Origin: Talpa occidentalis
Taxonomy: Eukaryota; Chordata; Mammalia; Eulipotyphla; Talpidae
Direction of reading: 5' to 3'
Assembly (NCBI RefSeq): GCF_014898055.3
Contig: NW_023603184.1
Span: 150,726,149-150,790,148 of the forward strand
DNA: 64,000 bases
The notes under the pieces were generated by a model that searched no databases, was not told the origin of the DNA, and worked only from the letters and a program-made list of their open reading frames with translations. The position numbers were made by a program, and so were the translations under genes. Positions within the stretch are counted from its first letter, which is position 1. The number at the start of each line of letters is the position of its first letter. Below, one piece after another: positions 9,739-21,500 of the stretch.

Positions 9739-11100
9739 CGCTGCAGCCACAGCCCTGCTGCCTGGGTCCAAGGCTGTGCGGGTGCTCAGGTCCTGAGGGC
9801 GCGCTGCTGCCTGCCCCCAGCCCCCTGCCCCCTGCGGCTGACCCACACCAGGCCACGCCATGTGGATCTGGGGGTGGGGATCTGCTCCGGGCCTTGGCCT
9901 GGGGAGTGGCTGCTTCTCAGGCAGGGGAGGCAGGCCGCCTGGAAGGCCACCTCACCTTGAGGGGCTCCCCCGCCTGGGGTGAGTCACTCCCGGGTTATCT
10001 TATTCATTCATTTAGCAACTGCTCACTTCAGAACCATCTCCTGCCAGCCTGCTGTGTTTCCCATCTTTCTTGGCTGAGACTTTCCGCAGTTGTTTAATCG
10101 ATTATCTTTCCTTTTCCCGAGTGACTCTTTTATACTCTCAGCCTTTCCCTCTAATCCTTTCATTCTGGGAGGCGTTGGGGAGCAATTCAGGTTACAGCCC
10201 CCCCCGCCCCCCCCACAGAGCCCAGACTGGAGGTTGCAGGGCGGCCTCTGCACCCCCACCCGCGGCCTGGGCTGGTCTCTCTTGGGGTCTGGGGTCCCGG
10301 GTCTTTGAGGACTTGCACAGGAGCAGGGGAGGCCTCGGGAAGACGCCCAGGGCCCCCTCAGCCACAGGCTCCCTGGCTGTGTACAGGCTGCCTCCGGCGC
10401 CTCGGTGTGCCCTGGCTGGGGCCCTGGGAGGACCTGAGGCAGAGGGCTCCCTAGCACACATACGTACACATACGTACACACTCGTGCACATGCACGTACA
10501 AGGCTTGGGCTGGCAACCACAGATGGCTGGCCGCCACCACGCGGGTCGACCGCCCTGGGCCCCAGGGTCTGCTGTGGGGGGAATGCATGCCTGGCGGAGG
10601 CTTCTTTGGAGGAGGTGGGGGGTGTCAGTGGAGAAGGTGGGGAGCTAGAGTCAGAGGCCCGGAGCAGCAAAGTCCCTGAGAGACGCCTGCCCTCTGGTGT
10701 TGGGGGCTCAGAAGGGGGTGCTCCTGCCTGGAGCCTCTGGGCACCCAGCTGGGCCAGGTGGTCGCTCAGGGGAGACAGCAGGGCCGGGTCACCCCCCTCT
10801 CAAACACTGTTGCATCTTCGGCATCTGGTAAATGAGAATCCCTCCACCCCGGCACCCCCGTCCCAACCCCTGGGGCGCAGGCACCCCGGAGCGTGGGCCT
10901 GCCTTGTGAACTGAGGCCCAGCCCCAAGAACTGCAGTCTGGCTGTGGCCACAGTTTTGACGGGCCTGCGGTGGAGGTGGGTGGGGCACTGCCCTGTGTCA
11001 GCACCGACGTGCACAGGCGCCTGGGCGCAGGTAGCAGCAGGGAGAGCGATGCCCCCGGGACCGCGGGCGCGACGGTCCAGAAGGCACGCGGTTCCCACGT
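9739..11100. other. Intergenic upstream of the TRAF3IP1 island, no gene recognised
   Basis: Contains a short alternating purine-pyrimidine tract (ACATACGTACAC-type, about 10456-10500) and an ATTCATTCATTTAGCAACTG segment near 10002-10021 that resembles an L2/MIR-type tail. No conserved exon was seen. Confidence 0.45.
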
Positions 11101-12438
11101 GCAGTCCCGGCACCAGGCAGCCCAGCGGTCAAGGGGCTGGATCACGCCGGGACTCGCCCCCGGGGCTTTCTCCCAGACCCACCTGCCTGTCCGGAGAGCG
11201 CGGGGAGAGCCCGTCGCGGGAGGACACGTGGAAACGGAACTGTTCGCGCGCGCCGGGCCGGGCTGCCCCCGGCGGGGCTGTGGAGCAGCGTCGGGGCCCT
11301 GGGGGCCGCGTGGGGGCCGCGCCTCGAGTGGCCGGTGTCTGGTCCCCGGTCCACAGAGCCCCTTCCCAGAGCCCCGGGCAGCGAGGGCTCCCCAGGCCTG
11401 CGCGGGGCGGTCTCGGCGGCGCCGCCCCCACACTCCAAAAGTGGGAGCCCCCAGGCCCCAGACGGGCGCACAGAGGGCTCGGGGGCTCGGCCAGCGGCGC
11501 GGCGACGGCCGGCAGCGGCGGGGCGGGGGGAGCGGCGGGCGCCGCCCGCGTCCCGGTCCCGCGAAGCCGAAGCCGCGGGAGAGGCGGGATCCCGCCCGCA
11601 GGGCGCGGCGGTCGCGGGGGGGCGGGGCCGCACCCCGCGGGCCGTGTCTGGGCGCCGGGGCGGGCGCGGCGCTGGCGCGCGGGGGCCGGGCCTGCACCCT
11701 CGCCGGGCGGCGCTCGGGGTGGAAGCGCCGGGGGCGCAGACGCGGCCCGCGCCGAGCACCGCGGCCAGGCGAGGCGGGGCCGGGGGCGCGCGGCTCGCGT
11801 GGGGGCGCGGCGGGGCTCCTGCACCGAGGCGGCGCTCGGGACCGGGCCGCAGCGCGCCAGCAGCCCGCGGGCCTCGGCGGGGAGGGGCGCCCGGGCGCGG
11901 CCACGGGGCCGCGAAGCACCCGCCGGACCAAGGCCGGCGCCCGGGCCCACAGCGGGCGGGGCGGGGCGGGGCGGGGCCGAGGCGGCGGGGGCGGGGCCTG
12001 GTCGGGGGCGGGGCCGAGACGGCAGCGGCGGGGCCTAGGCGGGGCGGGGCCGAGGCGGCGGGGGCCGGGCCGGGGCGGGGCCGAGGCGGCGGGGGCCGGG
12101 CCGGGGCGGGGCCGCTCCCGGGAGGGGCTGCTCGGGGAGGGACTGCGTCGTGGGGAGGCTGCGCCGGGGCGGGGCTGCGTCGTGGGGGGGCTGCGCCGGG
12201 GCGGGGCTGCGTCGGGGCGGGGCTGCGTCGGGGCGGGGCGCCGCGGCGCGTCCGTTGCTAGGGCCGCCGCGCCGCCCTGGCGACGAGGCGGGCCGCGCAC
12301 GCGCCGTGGCGCGCCGGTGCACTGTGGGATGGGAGCCGGGCCGGCGCGGCCAGGCCGGAGCGGGCGGCGGCGGGGCGGGCGGCGGCCGGGGACCGCGGCG
12401 TGGGCGCGGCGGGCGGCGGGCGCGGGGGCGGCGGCGCC
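11100..12438 (+). promoter_or_regulatory. TRAF3IP1: TRAF3IP1 CpG-island promoter
   Basis: A dense CpG island ends at the TRAF3IP1 start codon. Motifs include an RFX-type half-site GTTGCTAGG (12254-12262) and an oppositely oriented CCCTGGCGAC (12275-12284). TGCACTGTGGGA (12318-12329) is, on the minus strand, a TCCCANNRTGCA ZNF143-like site. X-box/RFX control is the established mode for ciliary genes, so half-sites about 170 bases from the ATG of an IFT gene are plausible. No TATA box is evident. The start site is inferred. Confidence 0.6.
11953..12245. repeat. GC-box minisatellite in the TRAF3IP1 promoter
   Basis: Irregular tandem copies of GGGGCGGGGCCGAGGCGGCG-like units pass into copies of GGGGCGGGGCTGCGTCG. 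More than ten GGGGCGGGGC boxes (Sp1/KLF sites) are packed into 300 bases directly upstream of the RFX-like half-sites. Confidence 0.75.
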
Positions 12439-12561
12439 ATGAACGCGGCGGTGGTGAGGCGCACGCAGGAGGCGCTGGGGAGGGTGATCCGGAGGCCGCC
12501 GCTGACGGAGAAGCTGCTGAACAAGCCCCCGTTCCGCTACCTGCACGACATCGTCATGGAG
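12439..12561 (+). CDS. TRAF3IP1: TRAF3IP1 exon 1 (residues 1-41)
   Basis: Encodes the N-terminus [20 protein letters not shown] and onward to DIVME, nearly identical to human. The donor GTGGGC is followed at once by a (GGGCC)n run. The phase is 0. Confidence 0.96.
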
Positions 12562-15500
12562 GTGGGCCGGGCCGGGCCGGGCCGGGCCGGGCCGGGCTGC
12601 GGTCGGGCCGGGCTGGGCCCCGCCGGTCCCGGGGATCGGGTCCCGCCTGCCGGGCCCCGGCCTAGCGGCGCCTCCGCGGGGTGCGGGCGGGCGGGCGGGC
12701 GGGCGGGGCGGCAGGGTCGCCGGCGGGGCCCCCACCCCGCGTTCCGGGTGCCCGGCCAGCGCCCGGCTGTTTGCGGCGTCTCCCGGGTGAGCGGCCGCGC
12801 GGGCCAACACCGGTGTGGCCGTCGGCCGGTGCCTGGTAACGGGGCGCGGCGCGCGCCCGGGGTGGACTCGGGGCGCGGCCCGCCCGCGGGGAGCGGCGCC
12901 GGCTGGACGTGCAGACTCCAGGGGCGCCCGGGCCTGGGGCCTCAGACCTCCGCGCTCGCTGCTTTCAGCAGGTCAGGCTGTGCGGCTCCTGCGCTCTGCT
13001 CGCGGCCCCCTGGGTCACAGTGCCGGACCCCCGCCTGGGTGCCGTCTTGACCAGCTCGGAGGCCCGGGCGGCACATCCACCCGCCCTGAGGCCGTCAGCG
13101 GTGGGGCGGGGGTGTGCAGAGCTGGTGGGACCTGGCCGTGTGCCTCTGTCCTCTGCCCAAAGCCGGCAGGTGGCCACCTCCATCCCAGGAGGGACAAGCG
13201 AGGTTGCCCGGTCACGAGCCCGCCCCGCGGCTGCGCCTGCCAGCACGGCCTGGCCTGTCGTCTTCTGTGTGTCTCGTCCCCCACTGATGTGGAGTGCTGG
13301 GGGGGCTGAGGACACACTCAGCCGGTGGTTCTTGGGGGGCGCTGGGCTCCTGGCGGCTGCTGCCCACCTCCCGGCCGCAGTGGGGACAGGAGCATCGACC
13401 AGGAGGTGCCTGGGTGGGGCAGGCGGCTGGGACTGGTGGAGGGAGCTCGCTCTCCAGTCGGGAACCACTGGTCCGCTTTCCCTCCACGCACTTCCCAATC
13501 TAAAGCTCAGCTCCTCTCTCTGCCTGGGCGAAGATGAAACAGGGGCCGTCCCCTGCTTGGTAAAGATGTTGGGACAACTCATGCTGGGGAAAGCGCTTGC
13601 AGGCAGCAGGTGCAGAGCCTGGGGAGGCGGCACCGCCGTGCATCCTGCGAGAGCCACATCCTGCTTTGGCGGCGGCTCCTCGCCAGCTCTGCCCCTTCTG
13701 CGAGTCGGAGCCCTGGTTCCGTGACACTGGCTTTTCTTGTTGCCTAAAATGATTGTGCCCAGTTGTAACTGCCAGGAACTGGGAAAATCTCAAAAAAGAT
13801 GAAGCGAGGAAGTGCCAGTAAATGCAGGCTGCCCAGGAGCCCGCCTGACCTGGAAACCAGAGCCAGCTCCCGGGCTGGGTGGGGGTGAGAGCGGGCCTGC
13901 CAGCGGCTCGGGGCCTTCGGGGCCGGGGTCAGCGCCGGCCGTTGTTTCACAGACACGCCCCCAGCGTATCTGCCTGCAGCAGGCCGGGCGCACGTGGGCC
14001 CTGTCTTCCCTATGCGGACAGCGGGGCCTTTCTCTTCTGTTTCTTTTATTTTCAAATGCCCGTCGCTCCCCAGTGACCAGCCGCGTTGGAAAGGCTGGTC
14101 TGACAGACCCCTGGCTGTGGGGGGCTGGGGGGACAGAGATCATCACCACCCTAAAAGCTGGTGCGAGGGGTAATTGGAGGTCAGGTTGCCGGAGTGGGGG
14201 AGCTGACGTGATCTAGCCGGGCTGCCCCCCTGTCCTCAGCAGTGAGCAATGGTGGAGGACCGCGCCTTTCTGGGAACCCCAGCTGAGAAATCCCTTTTCG
14301 TTCCCGAATCCCCTGCCTGCTGGGCCTGAGCAAACTTGTAAGAGGCCGTTCCCGCCCTCGCACCTCAGGGCCTCCTCCTGGCCCTCGGGTCAGGTCTGTG
14401 CCCGAGCGGCCACCCGGCCCACCTGCCTGTCTGGCTCAGCTCCCTCCATCCCCAACTTCTGACCCCTGGGATGGGCCCCTTGGCCCTGGGCCTTCCAGGG
14501 TCTGTTTCTTCCTCCTGGCAGGTGCTTCCTAGGGCCATGTCCCCCAGGTCGTGCGAGCTCCAGCTCTTGGGTGCAGGTGCACTCAGGCCTGTGTCCTGTG
14601 CCGGCCCCGCCCCCATCCCTCCGCCGCGCTGTTCACCTGTCCCCGCAGCCAGTGGGTGCTGCGTGAGCTGGGCGGGGCCGCCTGGCACAGGCCTCGTGTG
14701 GGGGGCTGAGTCTTTGTCCAGTGGCGAGTGGTTGCTCCTGGGTGGGCGGGTTCTGACAGCCCCTGAGTGTGGGGTGCCGGGGCTGTCGGGTGCTGACCGC
14801 TGCCTGGCTTGTGTCTCCAGGTGATCCGGGTGACGGGCTTCATGAAGGGGCTCTACACAGACGCCGAGATGAAGTCGGAGAACGTGAAGGTAGGTGCGAG
14901 GGCCCCTCGCCCTCGTGAGCAGGTGACGATGAGCCTGCTCTGCGCCTGCCACATGTCTGCTGGTCGCTGGCTGGGGGCGGGTTGGGGTGCTGCATGGTGC
15001 GTGCGGGGCTGGGGCACGGGTCACGCCCTTTCTTATTTCAAGCTAATTGTCTCCGCCGAGAAACAGGGTGAATGTTTCAAAGGTCAGTGTTTGCCCATCA
15101 GTGAAGTCCAGCGGCTGCGTCCTAGCGCGTCTCTGAAGTGGACATAGCGTTATATAAAAACCGCCTTGTGGGGCCTCCCCTGGCGGCGCGGCGGTTGAGC
15201 ACTGGGCTGCGGGGCTGCCCGCAGCCTCTGCAGCACCTGCTTGTTCCCTGGCCGCCGGCGAGGGTCCCACCAAAAAACAAACAAACAAGCAGAAAAAACC
15301 GTGCCTGTCGACGTGACAAAGGTAAAGCAGCACTTTTTGAGTATTTCAATGTGAATCTTTCAGGAGAAAGATGCCAAGATCAGCTTCCTTCAGAAGGCCA
15401 TCGACGTGGTGGCGCTGGTCTCAGGGGAGCCCCCATCGGCCAAGCCCGCCCGCATCGTGGCCGGGCACGAGCCGGAGAGGACCAACGAGCTGCTCCAGCT

Positions 15501-18500
15501 GATCGGGAAATGCTGCCTGAGCAAGGTAGCGCGGGGGACACGGGGAGGGGCCGGTGCTCGGGCTGCTGCAGAGCCTGATCCCGCCAGTTCTGGGCAGCAG
15601 AGCTCCGGGGTCACTCAGGCCAGTGAGTCCGATCAGGACCGTGCCAAGGCGCGCTGTGGCCGCCGGGACAGGGGCTGGAGGCTGCGAACGGCTCCCGAGG
15701 CCTTGCGCCTCTTTTTGGGCCTCCTGGGCCGGGTGGGAGGAGCTGCTCGTCTTCTTCCTCGGGGCTTGTAGGCTGACTGTCCTCTGCCTGCCTCTCCCAG
15801 CTCTGCGGTCTGTCCTAGCCGCCCGCCCCTGCCTTCCCGCCCCCGCCCCCCTCTTGTTTGCAGAGCTACGCTGCCCTCAGGGAAACCCGTTTCCTCCTGC
15901 TGGCCTGGACTTGGCCGTCCCGGGCTTCTTGCGGAGGCCTAAAAATTTGGCCTCTCGGGTTAGATCCTGCCATCTTCCCAGGACGTTGGAGGAGGTGGTC
16001 CCCTGCCGGAGTCCAGCTCCGGTGAGCAGGGTTGAGAGAGGAATCTGATCGAACCGAGGAAATTATAAACAGACACAAAATCATGACAGACACAAAACAG
16101 AGTTTAAGAGACGTGGGGCCCGAGGACGCAAGGCCCTCATTCCTGCTCAGGCGTCCCGAGTGCCCGGTGCAGCTCGTGTTTATTGATACAAGGAGCCCCC
16201 CCCCCCCCAGGTTAGTTCCTGGACAATGAGGATTCTCTGCGCGTTTGGCCTCGTCCGGGCACACGTTCCCCACCCAGGTTCTGCGCCGTCAGGTCATTCT
16301 GTTTCTTTGTCTCATCGAGTCCTCCCCCCAGGCATAGCTTCGCAGACTCTGTACAGCCACGACCTTGTGGTCTTCCTTGTCTCAGCATTCTGTAGGGGTG
16401 TCCCACAGTCCCTGGGGCCTGCCCTCTTTGTGGGACTGAGGAGCCCCCTGGGGGAGAGGAAGAGGACCCTCCGTGAGCCGGCTGTGGGGAGGGCTGGGGG
16501 ACGGTGGGTTCTGGCAGCACTGTGCGGTAGTGGGGCGGGCAGGGAGGGGGCCGGGAGTCCTCGGGAGCCTCGCCTGGCCTGGTCCAGCTCTCTGGCTTAG
16601 AAACCATGAAGCTGTTCTCCCTCCCCACCCGCGCACCTTGCTGAGCCGCAGATCCGACTGCGGTCTTCCCTACCGAGGCCTTCGTCAGCCTCCTGGGCCA
16701 CCTGCACCCACCCGCAGGGCCCCCAGCTCCCTCGAGCTGAGCTCACATCTTCCTCTGGTTCTTCTCCCTGAGCCTCCTGTGTGGTCGCCCTCCCCTGCCT
16801 CGTCCCGTAGTTTCTCCTGCGGAGCCGCTGCCGCCTCCCGTCCTCCATCGACGACAATGGGACCGGTCACCCTCCCTGCCTCCCGGGCCAGCCCCGGTGC
16901 CCTGGTCATGTCCCCACAGCAGCCAGGGTTTCACTTGGCTCCCCAGATACTGGGCGCGCCCCAGAGGCCCTCATGCCTGGGGTGTGGGGCCGAGCGGCGT
17001 GTGCCGGGGGCTGAGGCTTGGGGGTCCCCCGAGGCACGCCGAGACCGGAGGGCAGGGGCTGGCCTTTGTGGCGGGAGCCTCTCCTCCGAGCGCTTTGTCC
17101 TCCGCGCCCTGCGCTCACGCGGGGCCCTTGTTCTCCTTCCTCTCGCGCCGCCCAGCTCTCCAGTGACGACGCGGTGAGGAGGGTCTTGGCGGGAGAGAAG
17201 GGGGACCTGAAGGGAAGGTCCTCGCTGGCCCCCAAGTCCAAAGAAGCGGACAACAAGCACGCGAGGGAGGAGGAGCTGCGGGCGCGCAAGGACAAGGAGG
17301 TGCCTCGCGCTGCGCGTGCTGAGCCGGGCGGGCGGCGGCTGGGCTCGGGCTGTGTCTGGGCTCGGGCAGCGTCTGGGCTCGGGCAGTGCCCGCGGGCGGG
17401 ACCACAGCTGGCCTTTCCCTCCAGGACAGGAGGAGGGCCGGGCCCCACGAGCGCAGTGCCAGCCGGGACCCGGAGCAGAAGGAGGAGCCGACGGAGGACG
17501 GCAGAGCGACGGGGGAGCAGGCGCGGGAGGACGGGCGGGGCCGCCACGGAGCCGCCGACAGGGAGAAGCCCCCGGAGGGCGACCGCGACAAGAGCAGGAG
17601 CCGGGCCCGGGCCGAGAGGGAGCGAGGCGCCAGGGACCGCGACAAGGACGCGGAGCGCGAGCGGCGGGGCGAGGGCGGCAAGGAGAAGGGCCGCTGGAGA
17701 GACAGGGACCGGGACCGGCGGCGGGCCAGGAACGGGGAGCAGCCCCGGGACCCCGACAGGGAGAAGAGCAGAGAGCACGAGAAGGCGGAGAAAAAGGTGA
17801 CGGGCGCTCGCCCCCCGCCCGCGGGATCCTGGGCGCGCTCGGACACGGCCGTGTCGTCACCGTGGTCGGCGAGCCCGGAGGCCGGCGCCACGGCTCTGTG
17901 GGCGTCGGGGACTCCCAGGCTCCTGCAGTGTCTGGAGCCCCCCGCCCTGCCCTGGGGGGGTCTGTGCACGCGCGTGTGCGCCTGCAGGCTGGCGAGCGGG
18001 GCGGCTGCGGCCTCGCCGTGGCGGCTCTGGGACGTCCCGGCGTGTGGTAAGGGCGGCACGCGCGGCGCAGCCAAGACCTTCACGGTGATCCTCACGAAGC
18101 TCCCAGGCAGCCGTAGGGCTGGCCGGAGCGGCCTCTCGCCTCCACACGCTTTTCTGGTGGGGTGGGTCCCCGGGGCCTCCCGTGGGTCTGGCCCCGCAGC
18201 CGCTGCCGCCCTGGGGCATCGGTCCCTGGCAGGCGTCCTGGAGATGCCTGGCCTTGACTGTGAAAAGGAGAATTCCCAGGGGTGGCAAGAGTCCAGATCT
18301 GCATGGGTGGGGACAGACCTGGCCCCTGCGTCTCCCGTGGGCTGAGCCAGTGGGTCCGAGGGCTGTACCCGCAGGAGTCCTGGAACCCTGTTTGTCCTGC
18401 CGGGTCAGAAGCCACCCGTAGGTGACAGCCCGTGTTCTCGGGGGAGGGGCGGCGGGCGTCACTGTGGAAAACACTGTCCCCCGTGGGCAGCCTGCGGCAG

Positions 18501-21500
18501 CGTGGCCCGGCCACGAGCCAGAAAGCCAGGCCCGTTTGGGCGTTTAGAGACAGGCAGGCCTGTCCGCTTCTGCCCCTCACTGGGGGCCGGCTTTTCTGAG
18601 GTGCAGGTACATGCCTGGGGAGCTCTCTTGGCAGGAGGGACCTTTGGGGTCCGGGCAGTCACGTGAGCCTGCGGGCCATGGGGGCCCCTGGGACGCTGTC
18701 TGGTTGCGGTCAGGTCCAGGGAAACAGCTCGGCACCTGTTACCTGTTGCAGACGCCGTCATTCTGGAGGTCCCATAAGAGAATGTTCTCTTGTGTGTTTT
18801 TTGTAGTCAGCAAGCTCTGGGGAGATGCCCAAAAAGCCCTCAGAGGGAGCTGTTAAGGATTCCAAAGCCGAGGCCGAGGTAAATGTGTGGGCGGCGTGAG
18901 CGTGAGGCCGGGATGTGTGGGTCAGACGGGACGGGCCACACACCTGGCCCTGCTCGCTGCGAGGCTTGCGTGGCTCCGCCCACCTGTGTCCTCGCCTTCA
19001 TACGCCAAGTGTGGGTGAGGGGCCGAGGGGCTGGGAGCCCCGAGAGTGCTGGGCGGCACAGAGCGGGGTCCAGTGTGTCAAGTCACCGGGTAGTCGGGAA
19101 GGTGTGGCCAGCGGGAGGCCGGATTGTGTCCACACCAAGCTCCCTGTATGGCCTTCCCGCTCTGGTGGCTTCTCAGAGGGCGGGTCAGGGCGGGTCAGGC
19201 GGCTGGGGCAGGTCAGGGTGCTGGGACAGTCGAGGGCTGGGGTGGCTGAGGATACAGGGCAGGTGGGTGGGGGCCGGTTTCCCGCTGCGTCTCCCACCGC
19301 AGTGTGTGTGTGTGTCCACAGGGGCTGCCCACGGGCGCCAGTGTGCCCGGCCTGGTCCACACCCCATGCTCTGGGCCCGGCCATACTGCCAGGGTTTTGC
19401 TCCAGCTGTGGTTCTGGGCCCTTCCCAAGCCGAGCGCCAAATGTGCTCTTGGCATAGCTTATGCTGTGTCCGCTAATCTTCCCTACTCTTTTCTTCAAGA
19501 TGGAGATCTCTGCTAGGACGTCCCGGTCAGTGGCGACCAAGCTGTCCAAGCGGCGGTCCAAGCACTCAGTGGAAGGTACTTGCAGCCCGTAGCAGGGCCG
19601 GGGCTTCTCTGCCTCGCCACGACGCCTGGGAGAGGGAATGCGCTGGAGAGCAGCTGTCCTGGGCGGGGGGCAGAGACTGGACGCCTCGGCACCGGGGCCC
19701 TGGCACTCGGGCCGGCACTCGGGACCCGGGAGGCCACGCATGGGCCTCTATAGATCCGGGTCTAGAAGATGCCATCAGTTGGTGATTCCTGCGAATGGTT
19801 CCTAGGCCTCTGTTTGTGGCCTCTTGGCTTTGAGTGGGTGGGGGGCGCAGGGCGGCCGTGGGGGAGGCGGGCCCTGCACAGATGACAGGTTCTCCTGGGG
19901 CCTTGCCGGGGGCTCAGGGCTGAAGTGGGGGCTCACACTTGGCCCAGCTACTGAGCAGGGGCCTTGTCCCGATGGGGCGTCAGGAGGCCGAGCAGGAGGC
20001 CCGGTGCAGGGACGGCCTGATCAGGCTGTCCAGTGAAGCAGGAGAACAAGCAGTGGCCATTTCTGGAATGTCATCCTTCCCCTGTGCTGTAAAGGTCACG
20101 GTCGCACGTGGGTGGCAGTGGGGTGTCCAGGCCGGGGGGCGTTCTGCTCCATCACAAGAGTCGGGGAGACTCCCCGGGCTGTCTGGACTCCCGGGCAGGT
20201 TCCCAAGGCAGTGACGGCCGCCCTCCCTGCTGTCTGCCTCGGAGGCGTGCTGGTTTTGGTGAATGAGAGGCAGAAGCGTCACGCCCGGCTGTGGTGGGCG
20301 GCTCGTGTCCTGCATGCGGGTGTCTGCCCCGGCTCGCGGGTGGCCCCTGGTGTCCAGCGCCCCGGCAGGCACCAGCTGCCGGGCCTCGCCGTCCAGCCGT
20401 CTCTGCTGACATGCGGTTTGCACAGAGATGGGAGAACTAAAGATTGGCGTTTTGTCTGACATATTCATGTCTCACCTTTTTAGTTGTTTCTCCAAATTCA
20501 CGGTGTCGGGGATCCAGAGCCATTTCTCCAGAATGACTCCCAGCTGCCGCATCTTCGGGGCGAGCCCCGGCTGCTCCCTGAGCCGCCCGCCCCCACATTC
20601 TGGGTCTGGGTTTTGTGTATCTGCTTGCAGTCGCCCGGCTGGTAAAACACCTGAGCCGTTCTGTTGCTTGTTTAGCTCGCAGTTGTGCTTACAAATCACT
20701 TCTTGGTGAAAGACTTGGCCTCCCACAGCAGGTGACCTTCTTGGGACGGGATCGGACTCGGCCTCGGGCTTGCCCGGTGCAGGGAGGCCGGTCCTGCCTT
20801 CCGGGCCGTGTGGGTGGTCTCCGCGCTGTCCCGAGGGCCCTGGCACCGGCCAGTGGGGTCTCCACTGCCACTCAGAGCAGAGGAGCCCGAGGTTTGAGAG
20901 ATCAGCTTTCTCGCAGACTGACTGGCCGGGTAACCCCGGCCTCCTCCCCGTCTAAGAACAGGGCTGGGGTTGGGTAGATTTGGGGGCCAGCCTGAGAGCC
21001 GAGGAGCTCAGGGTTATTGGCCGAGAGGCAGGTTGAGCAAGGACGTGTGGGCTGGAGTCTGTAGGCTGGTCCAGGGCAGGCGTGACCCGTGAAGAGGCTC
21101 CCCGGGGCTGCAGCGCGGGCTCTGAGGCGCCCTCTGTGTGCTTGGCGAGGGCTGGGGGTGGGGGAGGCCAGCCCGGCACCCCGCTCAGCCATCGCGTTCG
21201 CCTCTGTGGCTCAGGCCGGCCGGGAGGTCCGGCTCTGCTGGGGCACGGGCGCACCGGGGCCTCTTCGGCCCCCATGTGTTTTGGGGACCGGCCGACGTCT
21301 ATAGCCTGTGCTGCCTCGAGCCCTTTACTCCTCCCTTGATTTTTTGGGTTTTTTAGGCTGAAATATTCTGTGTTTTCTGCGCACTGGGGTGTTCGCTTCT
21401 GAGCCTCGAGAGGCTCGGGAGGCTGTGTTCTGGCCTCGCCCCGCTGCGCCCCTGGCCGGCTCTCCGCCTCCCGCGCCACTGACCCTCCCGACTGGCCTCC

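Noticed and set aside
10789..12810. 673-codon minus-strand frame over the TRAF3IP1 promoter
   Set aside because: Runs antisense through the GC-box minisatellite and exon 1; the composition is pure GC bias and nothing is conserved.
15866..16273. Minus-strand 135-codon frame
   Set aside because: Lies almost wholly inside the solo LTR; LTR sequence, not a protein gene.
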